DNA from: Tsukamurella sp. 1534
Lineage (GTDB): Bacteria > Actinomycetota > Actinomycetes > Mycobacteriales > Mycobacteriaceae
Direction of reading: 5' to 3'
Assembly (NCBI RefSeq): GCF_000312385.1
Contig: NZ_HE997627.1
Coordinates: forward strand, 191,911 to 255,910
DNA length: 64,000 nucleotides
Of this stretch, positions 47,898 through 56,282 are shown in pieces. Each line of letters opens with the position of its first letter. The stretch's first letter is position 1. The translations under genes and the position numbers were made by a program. Below the pieces are notes generated by a model. The model was not told the DNA's origin and searched no databases. It saw only the letters and a program-made list of their open reading frames with translations.

Positions 47898-48809
47898 ATG
47901 TCCCCCAATGATTTCCAGGCAGTTGTGGAAACCCTGTCGCCCACCGAGCACCGATGGTTCCAGTTCCTGCTGCTGGGCGGCGTCGCGCTCGCCCTGGTGT
48001 GGCGGATCCTGGCCGCGCCGCGCCGGCGCACCGTCGTCGATCCGCGGCCGACGCCCACCGAACTCGCGTGCGTGCGATCCCGGCAGGCGCCGATCGTCGT
48101 GGCGTTGGCCCAGCTCAGGGCCGGTGAACACATCAGCGCGGTGCGGCAGGCGGACCGGTCCCGGCCACCCGGCCCGGAGGCCGACGCGTTCACCCGCGGC
48201 GTGTACGCGCACTGCGCCGACATCTCGTCGTACACCGTGAACGGCCTCACCGTGGAGTTGTCCGACGAGCTCGACGCGCTGGAGGAGCGGATGGCCGCGC
48301 GCGGTTACCTGCGCGGTGAGTCCGACCGGTGGCGGATGCGGGTGGGCGCCGCCCCGGTCACCGCGGCGTGCCTCGCCGGCGGGGTCACGGCGTTCGTGCT
48401 GCTCGTGATCGTGCGCCGGCACGACCTGACGCTGGTCGCCGGGGTTCTCCTCCCGTCGCTGCTGGTCGGCATCGTCGTGGCCCCGCACCTCTGGACCGTC
48501 GACCGTGCCACCCGGGCAGGCAGGCGCCTGCTCGGGGCGGAGGCCGAGCGGCTGGACTACCTCGCCCCGTCGCGCAGGCCCGCGTTCGCCACGTACGGCG
48601 CGGCCGCGGTCGGACTCTCCGTCGCGATGTTCGGCACGGCGGCGCTGTGGCAGTTCGACGGCGACTTCGCCGGGAACGTGGAACTCGCGGGGAGCGCGGA
48701 GGCCTCCGGCGACGGGGGCGGCTCGTGCGGCGGCGCCTCCTGTGGCGGCGACGGTGGCGGCGCAGGCGGCTGCGGTGGGTGTGGCGGCTGCGGCGGGTGC
48801 GGAGGATGA
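47898..48809 (+). CDS. TIGR04222-type membrane protein with Cys-Gly repeat tail
   Basis: 303 residues; GGGAGG lies 8 nt before the ATG. Membrane helices are at about 21-38, 153-172, 177-196 and 232-252. The region between the first two (THRxVDPRPTPTELACVRSR-like, then LRAGEHISAVRQ) matches what I know of the TIGR04222 domain. After the last helix the protein is almost only Gly, Ser, Asp and Cys, with cysteines at 277, 282, 292, 295, 298 and 301, ending in four CGG repeats. The positive-inside rule puts this tail outside. The stop overlaps the DUF692 start by 4 nt, and the tail is a plausible substrate for that enzyme. Function unknown. Confidence 0.8.
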   Translation: MSPNDFQAVVETLSPTEHRWFQFLLLGGVALALVWRILAAPRRRTVVDPRPTPTELACVRSRQAPIVVALAQLRAGEHISAVRQADRSRPPGPEADAFTRGVYAHCADISSYTVNGLTVELSDELDALEERMAARGYLRGESDRWRMRVGAAPVTAACLAGGVTAFVLLVIVRRHDLTLVAGVLLPSLLVGIVVAPHLWTVDRATRAGRRLLGAEAERLDYLAPSRRPAFATYGAAAVGLSVAMFGTAALWQFDGDFAGNVELAGSAEASGDGGGSCGGASCGGDGGGAGGCGGCGGCGGCGG

Positions 48810-49672
48810 CCGCCGCGGTGCGCACGGTGCCGGCCCTGGGGCCGCTGGGCCTGGGCTGGCGCCGGGAGATCGCCGGCGTCATCGCGGACCTGTGGCCCGG
48901 GTTCTGCGAGGTGATCGCCGAATCCGTGCCGATGCGCCGCGGGCGTGCGCTGCCCGATCCCCTGGTCGCGGCTCTGCGGGACCGCGGCGTTCCCGTGGTG
49001 CCGCACGGTGTGGCGCTGTCGCTGGGCGGGGTCGACGAGGTGGAACCCGCACGGGTGCACCGCCTGGCCGCGTGCGCCGAGGCCCTGGGGTCGCCGCTCG
49101 TCAGCGAGCACCTCGCCTTCGTGCGGGCCGGCGGGATCGAGGCCGGGCACCTGCTGCCGGTGCCGCGGACCAGGGAGGCCCTGGACGTGCTGGTGCGCAA
49201 CATCACCCGTGCCCAACGGGAGCTGCCGGTCCCGCTCGCGGTCGAGAACATCGCCGCGTTCCTGCGCTGGCCGGACGACGAGTACACCGAGGGCGAGTTC
49301 CTCTCGGAGCTGCTCGAGCGCACCGGTGCCCTGCTGGTCCTGGACGTCGCCAACGTGTACGCGAACGCGCTCAACCGCGGCCGGGATCCGCACGACGAGC
49401 TGGCGCGGCTACCCGCCGACCGGATCGCCTACAGCCACGTCGCGGGCGGTGAACACGCGGGCGGCAGGTACCACGATACGCACACCCATCCCGTGAATCC
49501 CGGTGTGCTGCAGCTTGTCACGGCCCTGCGGAAACGGGCCGACGTGCCGTTCATGCTGGAGCGGGACGGCCGCTACCCGCCCGCCGCGGAGCTCTTCGAC
49601 GAGCTCGACGCCATCGCGGCCGCGGCGGGATGCCCGACGATCACCGCGCACGCCCGGAGGGAGTGGACATGA
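48806..49672 (+). CDS. DUF692 family multinuclear non-haem iron oxidase (MNIO; MbnB/TglH-like)
   Basis: 288 residues. The DUF692 metal ligands are visible: His67 (VVPHGVALSLG), Glu101-His102 (SEHLAF), Glu147-Asn148 (AVENIA), Asp180 (LDVANVY), His211 (YSHVAGGE), Asp224/His226/His228 (HDTHTHPV) and Glu252 (MLERDG). Characterised MNIOs modify cysteines in ribosomal peptides, such as MbnB (methanobactin) and TglH (3-thiaglutamate). They usually need a partner protein. The ATG overlaps the stop of the Cys-Gly membrane protein, and the next gene starts in this gene's stop (ATGA). Modification of the neighbour's cysteine tail is inferred. Confidence 0.88.
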   Translation: MTAAVRTVPALGPLGLGWRREIAGVIADLWPGFCEVIAESVPMRRGRALPDPLVAALRDRGVPVVPHGVALSLGGVDEVEPARVHRLAACAEALGSPLVSEHLAFVRAGGIEAGHLLPVPRTREALDVLVRNITRAQRELPVPLAVENIAAFLRWPDDEYTEGEFLSELLERTGALLVLDVANVYANALNRGRDPHDELARLPADRIAYSHVAGGEHAGGRYHDTHTHPVNPGVLQLVTALRKRADVPFMLERDGRYPPAAELFDELDAIAAAAGCPTITAHARREWT

Positions 49673-49863
49673 CACTGCGGGAACAGCAGGAGGCCCTGGT
49701 GCGGGCGCTCGTCGCCGGCGGGCCGGTGCCTCCCGGCTTCGACCCCGACGAGGTGGCCGCGGCGGGCGCCGTGTGCCGGCACAAGCGGGACGCGCACGCC
49801 GGGCACGCGGAGGGGGTCGGATCAGAACGGCGGCCACGGGATCGGGCGCGACGAGGTCGGTAG
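49669..49863 (+). CDS. Small, apparently truncated partner gene of the DUF692 cassette
   Basis: 64 residues; the start overlaps the DUF692 stop (ATGA). The first 48 (MTLREQQEALVRALVAGGPV then FDPDEVAAAGAVCRHKRDAH) resemble the N-terminus of small SCO6045-like proteins that, from memory, often follow DUF692 genes in actinobacteria and are roughly 90 residues long. The rest turns Arg-rich and runs 42 nt into the 3' end of the convergent SCO1664-family gene. The C-terminal half therefore seems lost. It may be a functional short partner, a decaying remnant or a degenerate peptide. Confidence 0.6.
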   Translation: MTLREQQEALVRALVAGGPVPPGFDPDEVAAAGAVCRHKRDAHAGHAEGVGSERRPRDRARRGR

Positions 49864-50595
49864 CGGCATCGCCCCGAGCTCGACGAGGATCTCCGCGCGC
49901 TCCACCAGCGCGGCGCACTCCTCGTCGGTGATCAGGCCGCCGAGGTCCGGCGGCGCAGCGGCGAACCGCTGCACGTCGCCGAGCAGGTCCTCGGGCACCA
50001 GGGCCCCGGCCCAGCCCCACAACACCGTCCGGAGCTTCGGGGCGGAGTGCAGGCAGATCCCGTGATCCACGCCCTGCACCCGGCCGTCAGGGCCGGTCAG
50101 GATGTGCCCGCCCTTGCGGTCGGCGTTGTTGATGAGCACGTCGAGCACCGCGAGGCGGCGCAGCTGCGGATCGTTCGCGTGGGCGAGCACGACCTCGCGG
50201 ATCCCGTCCTGCGCGGAGTCGTCCTCGACGTACCCGGTGAACACGGGGAAGTACTCCTCGGGCACATCGTCCTCGGCGAACAGGTCCACCAGATCGGTGT
50301 GCCCGCCGTCCCCGTCGGGCTCGGTGACCCACCGTTGCACCATGCCGGGCCCCAGCGGACCGTCGCGCAGGACGGTCTCGGGGACGAGGCTCCAGCCGAG
50401 CGCCTCGGAGACCCGGTAGGCGGCCACCTCGCGGCCGGCGAGCGTCCCGTCGGGGAAGTCCCACAGCGGCACCTCGCCGCGGACCGGCTTGTACACGGCG
50501 CGCTCCCCCGTGTCGCCGAGGTCGCACAGGAGCGTCGCATTCGACGCGCTCGCGATACGGCCCAGGATCTTCAGTTCGGCGGTGGCGAGATCCAC
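49822..50595 (-). CDS. SCO1664 family protein (PI3/4-kinase-like fold)
   Basis: 257 residues from GTG directly after the DUF3090 stop (TAGGTG). The sequence ATLLCDLGDTGERAVYKPVR, FPDGTLAGREVAAYRVSEAL, LAVLDVLINNADRKGGHIL and GVDHGICLH reproduces an atypical kinase layout: lysine, catalytic NNADRK and metal DHG. The M. tuberculosis homologue is Rv2134c. The family nearly always accompanies the DUF3090 protein. The biochemical role is not established to my knowledge. Confidence 0.86.
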   Translation of the reverse strand: MDLATAELKILGRIASASNATLLCDLGDTGERAVYKPVRGEVPLWDFPDGTLAGREVAAYRVSEALGWSLVPETVLRDGPLGPGMVQRWVTEPDGDGGHTDLVDLFAEDDVPEEYFPVFTGYVEDDSAQDGIREVVLAHANDPQLRRLAVLDVLINNADRKGGHILTGPDGRVQGVDHGICLHSAPKLRTVLWGWAGALVPEDLLGDVQRFAAAPPDLGGLITDEECAALVERAEILVELGAMPLPTSSRPIPWPPF

Positions 50596-51180
50596 CTACT
50601 CCTCCGCCTCGGAGCCGAAGGCGGCGCCGCGGCGGTAGCCGTTGAGGCGCACGCACATGTGGCCGTCGGCGTCGAGCGGATCGCCGCACAGGGGGCAGGC
50701 GGGGCGGCCGGCGCCGATCACCTTGTCGGCGCGGTTGGCGAACTCCCGGGCGGCCTCCGGCGAGAGGAACACCCGCACCGCGTCCGGGCCGTCCTCGGCG
50801 TCGTCGGCCAGCACCACCGACTCGTCGAGCTCCTGCTCCGTGATCGCGAGCAGCTCCACCACGACCGAGGACTCCTCGGAATCCCAGCCGAGGCCCATGG
50901 TGCCGACGCGGAACTCCGCGTCGACCGGCATCACGAGCGGCTGCAGATCGGCGACCGGCGAGTCGGCGGCCGGGATGGCGGTGCCGAACCGGCGGGCGAC
51001 CTCGTCGAGCAGGGCCGCGATCCGCTCGGCCAGCACCTCGACCTGCTGTTTCTCCAGGAGCACCGACACCACCCGGGTGTCGTGCACGGCCTGCAGATAG
51101 AACGCGCGATCACCCGGCTGCCCGACGGTGCCCGCCACGAAACGGTCGGGCGTCCGGAACACGTGGACGGATCGGCTCAT
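50596..51180 (-). CDS. DUF3090 family zinc-ribbon-like protein (Rv2133c homologue)
   Basis: 194 residues. The N-terminal part (VHVFRTPDRFVAGTVGQPGD, FYLQA) is the DUF3090 signature. The C-terminal CPLCGDPLDADGHMCVRLNG suggests a zinc-binding site of Cys-x2-Cys, His and Cys. Function unknown. It is conserved together with the SCO1664-type protein in actinobacteria, and here the two genes abut without spacing. The phosphatase gene upstream is 67 nt away. Confidence 0.86.
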   Translation of the reverse strand: MSRSVHVFRTPDRFVAGTVGQPGDRAFYLQAVHDTRVVSVLLEKQQVEVLAERIAALLDEVARRFGTAIPAADSPVADLQPLVMPVDAEFRVGTMGLGWDSEESSVVVELLAITEQELDESVVLADDAEDGPDAVRVFLSPEAAREFANRADKVIGAGRPACPLCGDPLDADGHMCVRLNGYRRGAAFGSEAEE

Positions 51181-51247
51181 GCCACCTCCCCGGTGCGCTG
51201 CGGGTAAGACATCGGAATCATCGCCTCCCAGTATCCCCGGAGATCCC

Positions 51248-51913
51248 TCACGCTCCGCTCTCGCCTCCCACCGTGGCCTCCTTCACCGGCCGCTTGGGCA
51301 GCGTGACCGGCCCCGACGAGTTCACGCACTGCACCAGCGGCCGGGCGTGCCCGTAGCTGACGACCGACACCGATGCGGGCGAGACGAAGATCCGCTGGAA
51401 CTGGTCGAGGTGGGTGCCGAGCGCGTCCGCGATGACCGCCTTGATCACGTCGCCGTGGCTGCACGCCACCCACGGCGCACCCTCTCCGAACTCGTCGGTG
51501 ATCCTCCGGTCGTGCTCGCGGATCGCGGTCACGGCCCGGGTCTGCACCTCGGCCAGCCCCTCCCCGCCGGGGAACACGGCGGCCGACGGTTGGTTCTGCA
51601 CCACCTTCCACAGCGGCTCCTTGAGCAGCTCGCCGATGGCGCGTCCGGTCCAGCTGCCGTAATCCACCTCGGCCAGCCGGTCGTCCACCAGCGGCTGCAC
51701 GTCGTGGGCGGCGGCGAGCGGGGCGAGGGTCTGCTCGCAGCGCAGCAGCGGCGAGCTCACGGCGGCCACCAGTTCGACATCGGCGAGGCGGCCCACCAGG
51801 TCGGCGGCCTGCGCGCGGCCCGTGTCGTCGAGGGCGACGCCCTCCGCACGGCCGGCGAGCACGCCCGAGGTGTTGGCCGTCGAGCGGCCGTGACGCAGCA
51901 GGATCACCGTCAT
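51248..51913 (-). CDS. Histidine phosphatase superfamily protein (phosphoglycerate mutase-like, Rv2135c homologue)
   Basis: 221 residues from the ATG at 51913. The active-site LLRHGRSTAN carries the nucleophilic His, SSPLLRCEQTL the second Arg region, DYGSWTGR the acidic loop, and VACSHGDVIKAV the second His. It hydrolyses phosphoester substrates that I cannot identify. It belongs to the conserved group with DUF3090 and SCO1664. TAGACT lies 7 nt before the ATG. Confidence 0.9.
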   Translation of the reverse strand: MTVILLRHGRSTANTSGVLAGRAEGVALDDTGRAQAADLVGRLADVELVAAVSSPLLRCEQTLAPLAAAHDVQPLVDDRLAEVDYGSWTGRAIGELLKEPLWKVVQNQPSAAVFPGGEGLAEVQTRAVTAIREHDRRITDEFGEGAPWVACSHGDVIKAVIADALGTHLDQFQRIFVSPASVSVVSYGHARPLVQCVNSSGPVTLPKRPVKEATVGGESGA

Positions 51914-51920
51914 GGCCCCG

Positions 51921-51926
51921 AGTCTA
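51921..51926 (-). promoter_or_regulatory. Leaderless -10 of the histidine phosphatase group
   Basis: TAGACT on the minus strand is 7 nt before the ATG at 51913. It probably drives the phosphatase-DUF3090-SCO1664 genes. Confidence 0.5.
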
Positions 51927-52011
51927 TGCCCGGAATCCGCGTACGATAACTGCAAGTAATCATCGCATGGTCACACATGTTGGACCGTGCGGGCCATCGA
52001 ATGGAGGAGCG

Positions 52012-53568
52012 ATGACCACACCGCCGCCCCCGGAGGGCTGGTCCCCGGCACCGCGACCGGGCGAGACCCCGGTCCCGCGGGGCAGGCCACCGCAGTTGTA
52101 CGGACCGCCGCCTCCGCCGCCTCCGCCCCTCTTCGACGACGCCTGGCCCGAGGAGGACGTGCCCACGCGGCCCGCGCTGCTCGTGGGCGCGCTCGCGATC
52201 GGCGTCCTGGCCGGCCTGATCCTGCCCGAGCACTTCGCCGTCTCGGTCGCGGGCTTCCTCGTCGCCGCGGGGCTCCTGCTGGTGCCGGTCGCGTTCTCGA
52301 CACACCGCGCTGCGCCGTACACCTGGGTCGCCGCCGCCCTCACCGCGGCGCTCTTCTCGCTGCTCGTGTTCCGGGCCGCGGGCTGGCTCGCGGCGCTCGC
52401 GCTCGCGGTGGGGGCGCTCCTGGTGTTCTCGGCCCTCAACGGGGCACGGACCGTCGCCGACCTGGGCCTGGCCGCCCTCACCTGGATCATCGCGGTGTTC
52501 CGTGCCGTGCCCTGGGTGCGCCGCACCTCCGGGGAGATCCGGCGGCTCCCGGTCGGCTGGCCGGTGGTCCGCACGGCGGCGCTGTGCGTGGTCGCCCTCG
52601 TCGTGTTCGGCGCCCTGTTCGCCACGGGCGACGCGGTGTTCGGGTCCTGGGTGCAGGCGCTGCTCCCCCGGTTCGACGGTGCGCTGCTGGTCACGCGGGC
52701 GCTCGTCGCTGCGGCGGTGTCCGTTCTCGCCGTGGGCGCGTTCTACACGGCGATCAACCCGCCGTCCCCGGCGCCGGCCGGCCGGTCCGGGCCCCGTCGC
52801 ACGCCGCGCCGCTTCGAGTGGCTCGCGCCGCTCGTCGTGGTGATCGCGATGTTCGGCGGGTTCGTCGCGGCGCAGGCCACCACGATGTGGGCGGGCCACG
52901 ACTACGTGCAGCGCACCGCCGGGGTGACCTACGCGGAGTCCGTGCACCGGGGCTTCGGGCAGCTCACGGTGGCGACGCTGCTCGCGCTCCTGGTCGTGGG
53001 CGTCACGTGGTGGTACGCGCCGCGGGAGTCGGCCGCGGACAGACTGGTTCTCAGCGCCGCGCTCGGGGTGCTCTGCTCCCTCGCGCTCGTCGTGGTGGCG
53101 TCGGCGCTGTACCGGATGCACGTCTACCAGCAGGCGTACGGCTTCACCGTGCTGCGGCTCCTGGTGGACGCGTTCGAACTGTGGATGGGCCTGCTCCTGG
53201 TGCTCACCATGCTCGCGGTCGCGATCCGGGCGGTGGCCATGCTCCCGCGGGCGGCGCTGGTGTCGGCGGCACTCGTGGTACTCGGCCTGGGGGTGATGAA
53301 CCCCGAGGCGTGGGTGGCCCAGCACAACGTCGACCGGTACCGGGACTCCGGCAAGATCGACGCCGCCTACCTGTCGGGACTCGGACCGGACGCGCGGCCC
53401 GCCATCGCGGACGGATTGCCCGCGGACCTGGCCCGGTGCATCGTGCGCAATCGCCCCCGGGCGTCGGCCCCGATCGAGTGGAACCTGGGGCGGGACCGGG
53501 CGCACCGTTCCGCGCTCGACTCCGCCCGTGGCACCGGCGAATGCACTTCCGAGCGCGCGGTGCGCTGA
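52012..53568 (+). CDS. DUF4173/DUF4153-type multi-pass membrane protein
   Basis: 518 residues; GGAGGAG precedes the ATG. The first 50 residues are proline-rich and cytoplasmic. At least ten hydrophobic helices follow up to about residue 440. NHNVDRYRDSGKIDAAYLSG-like and GLGPDARPAIADGLPADLA near the end match DUF4173 C-termini. Function unknown. It sits between the phosphatase and a DapA-like gene and is not part of the M. tuberculosis gene order here. The stop abuts the convergent DapA-like stop. Confidence 0.77.
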   Translation: MTTPPPPEGWSPAPRPGETPVPRGRPPQLYGPPPPPPPPLFDDAWPEEDVPTRPALLVGALAIGVLAGLILPEHFAVSVAGFLVAAGLLLVPVAFSTHRAAPYTWVAAALTAALFSLLVFRAAGWLAALALAVGALLVFSALNGARTVADLGLAALTWIIAVFRAVPWVRRTSGEIRRLPVGWPVVRTAALCVVALVVFGALFATGDAVFGSWVQALLPRFDGALLVTRALVAAAVSVLAVGAFYTAINPPSPAPAGRSGPRRTPRRFEWLAPLVVVIAMFGGFVAAQATTMWAGHDYVQRTAGVTYAESVHRGFGQLTVATLLALLVVGVTWWYAPRESAADRLVLSAALGVLCSLALVVVASALYRMHVYQQAYGFTVLRLLVDAFELWMGLLLVLTMLAVAIRAVAMLPRAALVSAALVVLGLGVMNPEAWVAQHNVDRYRDSGKIDAAYLSGLGPDARPAIADGLPADLARCIVRNRPRASAPIEWNLGRDRAHRSALDSARGTGECTSERAVR

Positions 53569-54456
53569 TCAGGCGGCGATCGCGGCGGTGGTGAGCGCGA
53601 CGGCCGCGGCCACCGCCGCGTCCGACGCGGGCAGCAGCGGCAGCCGCACCGCGGGGGTCGGGATCCGCCCCTGTGCGGCGAGCACACCCTTGATCACGGT
53701 CGGATTGGGCTCGGCGAACAACGCCGAAGCGAGGCGGGTGAGCGCGCCGCCGATCACCCGCGCCTCCTCGATCCGGCGCTCCCGCCAGGCCGCCACGAGG
53801 GCCGCGTACTCGCCCGCCGCGACGTTCGCGCACGCGGCGATCGCTCCGCTGCCGCCGAGCGCCAGCACCGGGCCAACGAACGGGTCGTCGCCCGCGAGTA
53901 CGCCGACCCCGTCGGGCACCTCGGCGAGCAGGCGGACCGTCGTCTCGGTGACGCCGCCGGCGGCGTGCTTGAACCCGGCCACCCCGTCGAGCGCGGCGAG
54001 CGCGAGCAGCGTCTCGACACCGAGCGGGCGCGCCGTGCGGTACGGCACGTCGTAGACGATGACGGGCACCGGACTCGCGTCGGCGACCCGCCGATAGTGC
54101 TCCACGACGCCGGCTTCGGAGGGGCGGGTGTAGTACGGCACCACGACGAGGGCGTAGTCGGCGCGCCGGTCGACGGATCGCAGCGCGTCCGCGGTGCCGT
54201 CCGTGGCGTTGCCGCCGGAGCCGACGGTGAACACCGCGCGCCGATCGGCGCACACGCCGCCGATCACGTCGGTCACGGCCGCGCGCTCCGCGGCGGTGAG
54301 CGTGGCGGGCTCGCCGGTGGTGCCGAGCGCGACGAGGCCGTCGGCGCCGTCGGAGAGGGTGTGGTGGGCGAGGTCCTCGAGCGCGCGCAGGTCGACGGTG
54401 CCGTCGGCCGCGAACGGGGTGATGAGGGGGACGTGGAGGCCGGAGAGCGTCGTCAT
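53569..54456 (-). CDS. DapA-like dihydrodipicolinate synthase/N-acetylneuraminate lyase family aldolase
   Basis: 295 residues. The TIM-barrel Schiff-base lysine is Lys163 (GFKHAAG), with Tyr135 (YDVPYRT) and LVALGTTGEPATLT. In true DapA the motif is usually YNVPxRT, so the Asn to Asp change suggests another substrate. The gene is divergent from a LysR regulator, and no other diaminopimelate gene is near. A role in catabolism of an oxo-acid is a reasonable alternative to lysine synthesis. Confidence 0.84.
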   Translation of the reverse strand: MTTLSGLHVPLITPFAADGTVDLRALEDLAHHTLSDGADGLVALGTTGEPATLTAAERAAVTDVIGGVCADRRAVFTVGSGGNATDGTADALRSVDRRADYALVVVPYYTRPSEAGVVEHYRRVADASPVPVIVYDVPYRTARPLGVETLLALAALDGVAGFKHAAGGVTETTVRLLAEVPDGVGVLAGDDPFVGPVLALGGSGAIAACANVAAGEYAALVAAWRERRIEEARVIGGALTRLASALFAEPNPTVIKGVLAAQGRIPTPAVRLPLLPASDAAVAAAVALTTAAIAA

Positions 54457-54514
54457 GAGTTCAGGATGTGGCCCCGCTAGCGCAAGGTCCAGCGCGAAGA
54501 TCAGACGTTGAGAT

Positions 54515-54520
54515 TAAGCT
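54515..54520 (+). promoter_or_regulatory. Leaderless -10 of the LysR gene
   Basis: TAAGCT lies 6 nt before the ATG at 54527. Confidence 0.5.
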
Positions 54521-54526
54521 GAACTT

Positions 54527-55387
54527 ATGCTCGACGTGCACCGCCTCCGCCTGCTCCGCGAGCTCGCGCTCCGCGGCACCATCGCTTCGGTCGCACAGGC
54601 CCTCGATTACACCCCGTCGGCGGTGTCGCAGCAGCTCGCGACGCTGGAGAGGGAGGCCGGCAGGCCCCTTCTCGAGCGCACCGGCCGCAGCGTGCGGCTC
54701 ACGGAGGCGGGCCGGGTCCTGGTGGCCCACGCCGAAGCGATCCTGGCGCGGCTCGAACAGGCGCGCGCCGATCTGGACGCGCTGGCCGGCGAGGTGACCG
54801 GCGAGCTGCGGATCGGGGCCTTCGGCTCGGCGATGCGGCCCGTGGTGGCGCCGGCCCTCGTCCGTCTGTCCGAGCGGCACCCGCGGCTGCGGGTGCGCGT
54901 CACCGAGGTGGATCCCGCGACCGCACCGGAGGAGCTGCGGTCCGGCCGGCTCGACGTGGCGCTGCTGCAGCGCTACGACTGCCTGCCGGCCCGCGACGAC
55001 CCGTCGCTCGACACCGAGCCGCTGTTCGACGAGGCGGTGCACCTGGCCGTCCACGCGGGCCCCGGCACGCTGGAGTCCTGCGCGCAGGCGCGCTGGATCT
55101 CCGGAACGCTCGGCACGCTGTGCGACGACGCCACCGTGCGCACCTGCGAGAACGCCGGATTCACGCCCCGGGTGCGGCACCGGACCGACGATTTCTCGGC
55201 GGTGCTCGCGCTGGTGGAGGCCGGCCAGGGCGTCGCGCTGGTGCCCGACCTCGCCGCCGCCGAGGTGCCCGGCGGGGTGCGGCTCACCCCGCTGCCCACG
55301 CGCCGGCACACGGCGCTCGCCTACCGGCGCGGCGCGGCGAGGGACCCGCTGGTCGCCGCCGCGCGGGACGCGCTCACGTCGCGCTGA
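54527..55387 (+). CDS. LysR family transcriptional regulator
   Basis: 286 residues with an N-terminal winged helix ([38 protein letters not shown]) and a C-terminal periplasmic-binding-like effector domain. LysR proteins usually control the divergent neighbour, here the DapA-like aldolase, in response to its pathway metabolite. The 3' end overlaps uppP convergently by 14 nt. It is an insertion relative to the M. tuberculosis order. Confidence 0.88.
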   Translation: MLDVHRLRLLRELALRGTIASVAQALDYTPSAVSQQLATLEREAGRPLLERTGRSVRLTEAGRVLVAHAEAILARLEQARADLDALAGEVTGELRIGAFGSAMRPVVAPALVRLSERHPRLRVRVTEVDPATAPEELRSGRLDVALLQRYDCLPARDDPSLDTEPLFDEAVHLAVHAGPGTLESCAQARWISGTLGTLCDDATVRTCENAGFTPRVRHRTDDFSAVLALVEAGQGVALVPDLAAAEVPGGVRLTPLPTRRHTALAYRRGAARDPLVAAARDALTSR

Positions 55388-56225
55388 TCACTCCGGTGGA
55401 GAGTAGGCCGAGCACGGTGACGCCCACGATGATCCGGTAACCGACGAACCAGTTGAGCGAATGCTTCGACACGAAGTCGAGCAGCCAGGCGATGGCCGCG
55501 TATCCCACGATGAACGCGATCACGGTCGCCACCAGGAGCTGCGGGCCCGACGCGTGCAGTCCCGGTCCACCGGTCTGGAAGGCGTCCGGAAGGCTGAACA
55601 GGCCGGAGGCCGTGACCGCCGGGATCGCGAACAGGAACGACAGCTCGACGGCCGCGCGACGCTCGAGCCCGAGGAACAGGCCCGCGCTGGACGTCGCTCC
55701 CGACCGCGAGACGCCCGGGACCAGCGCGAGGCACTGCGCGAGCCCCATCACGACCGCGTCCCGCGCGGTCACCTCGTCGATCGGGCGCTGCCGCGCGGCG
55801 TAGTACTTCGAGCTCACGTACTCCGCCGCGAGGATCACGAACGAGAACACGATCAACATCGTGGCCACCAGCCACAGATTGCGGGCGGCCGTGCGGATCT
55901 CGTCCTTCAACAGGTACCCGAGCACCCCGATCGGGATCGTCCCGATGATCACGTACCAGCCCAGCCGGTAGTCGACCCCGCGCTGGGTCGCATCGCGGAG
56001 CCCGCGGAACCACGCCGCGACCACGCGGAAGATCTTCCGGGCGAAGTAGATGAGCACCGCGAGCTCCGTGCCGAGCTGGGTGACCGCCGTGAACGAGGCG
56101 CCCGCATCGTCGCCGAACCAGATCTCCGAGACGATCCGCAGGTGCCCGGAGGAGGAGACGGGGAGGAACTCCGTGAGTCCCTGCACCAGCCCGAGAACGA
56201 TCGCCTGCAACCACGTCATGTCCAC
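55374..56225 (-). CDS. uppP: Undecaprenyl-diphosphatase UppP (BacA)
   Basis: 283 residues with about eight membrane helices. The catalytic segments are [14 protein letters not shown] near the N-terminus and [11 protein letters not shown] in the middle. UppP dephosphorylates C55-type (or C50) polyprenyl diphosphate to recycle the lipid carrier for wall synthesis and confers bacitracin tolerance. The GTG at 56225 is supported by TAGCCT 6 nt upstream; ATG 56219 is the alternative. The homologue is Rv2136c. Confidence 0.94.
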   Translation of the reverse strand: MDMTWLQAIVLGLVQGLTEFLPVSSSGHLRIVSEIWFGDDAGASFTAVTQLGTELAVLIYFARKIFRVVAAWFRGLRDATQRGVDYRLGWYVIIGTIPIGVLGYLLKDEIRTAARNLWLVATMLIVFSFVILAAEYVSSKYYAARQRPIDEVTARDAVVMGLAQCLALVPGVSRSGATSSAGLFLGLERRAAVELSFLFAIPAVTASGLFSLPDAFQTGGPGLHASGPQLLVATVIAFIVGYAAIAWLLDFVSKHSLNWFVGYRIIVGVTVLGLLSTGVISAT

Positions 56226-56231
56226 CCGGGC

Positions 56232-56237
56232 AGGCTA
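56232..56237 (-). promoter_or_regulatory. Leaderless -10 of uppP
   Basis: TAGCCT on the minus strand is 6 nt before the GTG at 56225. Confidence 0.5.
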
Positions 56238-56282
56238 CCGGCCGGTCCGCCGGGACACCCGTACCGGTAACTTCGAGTCATC

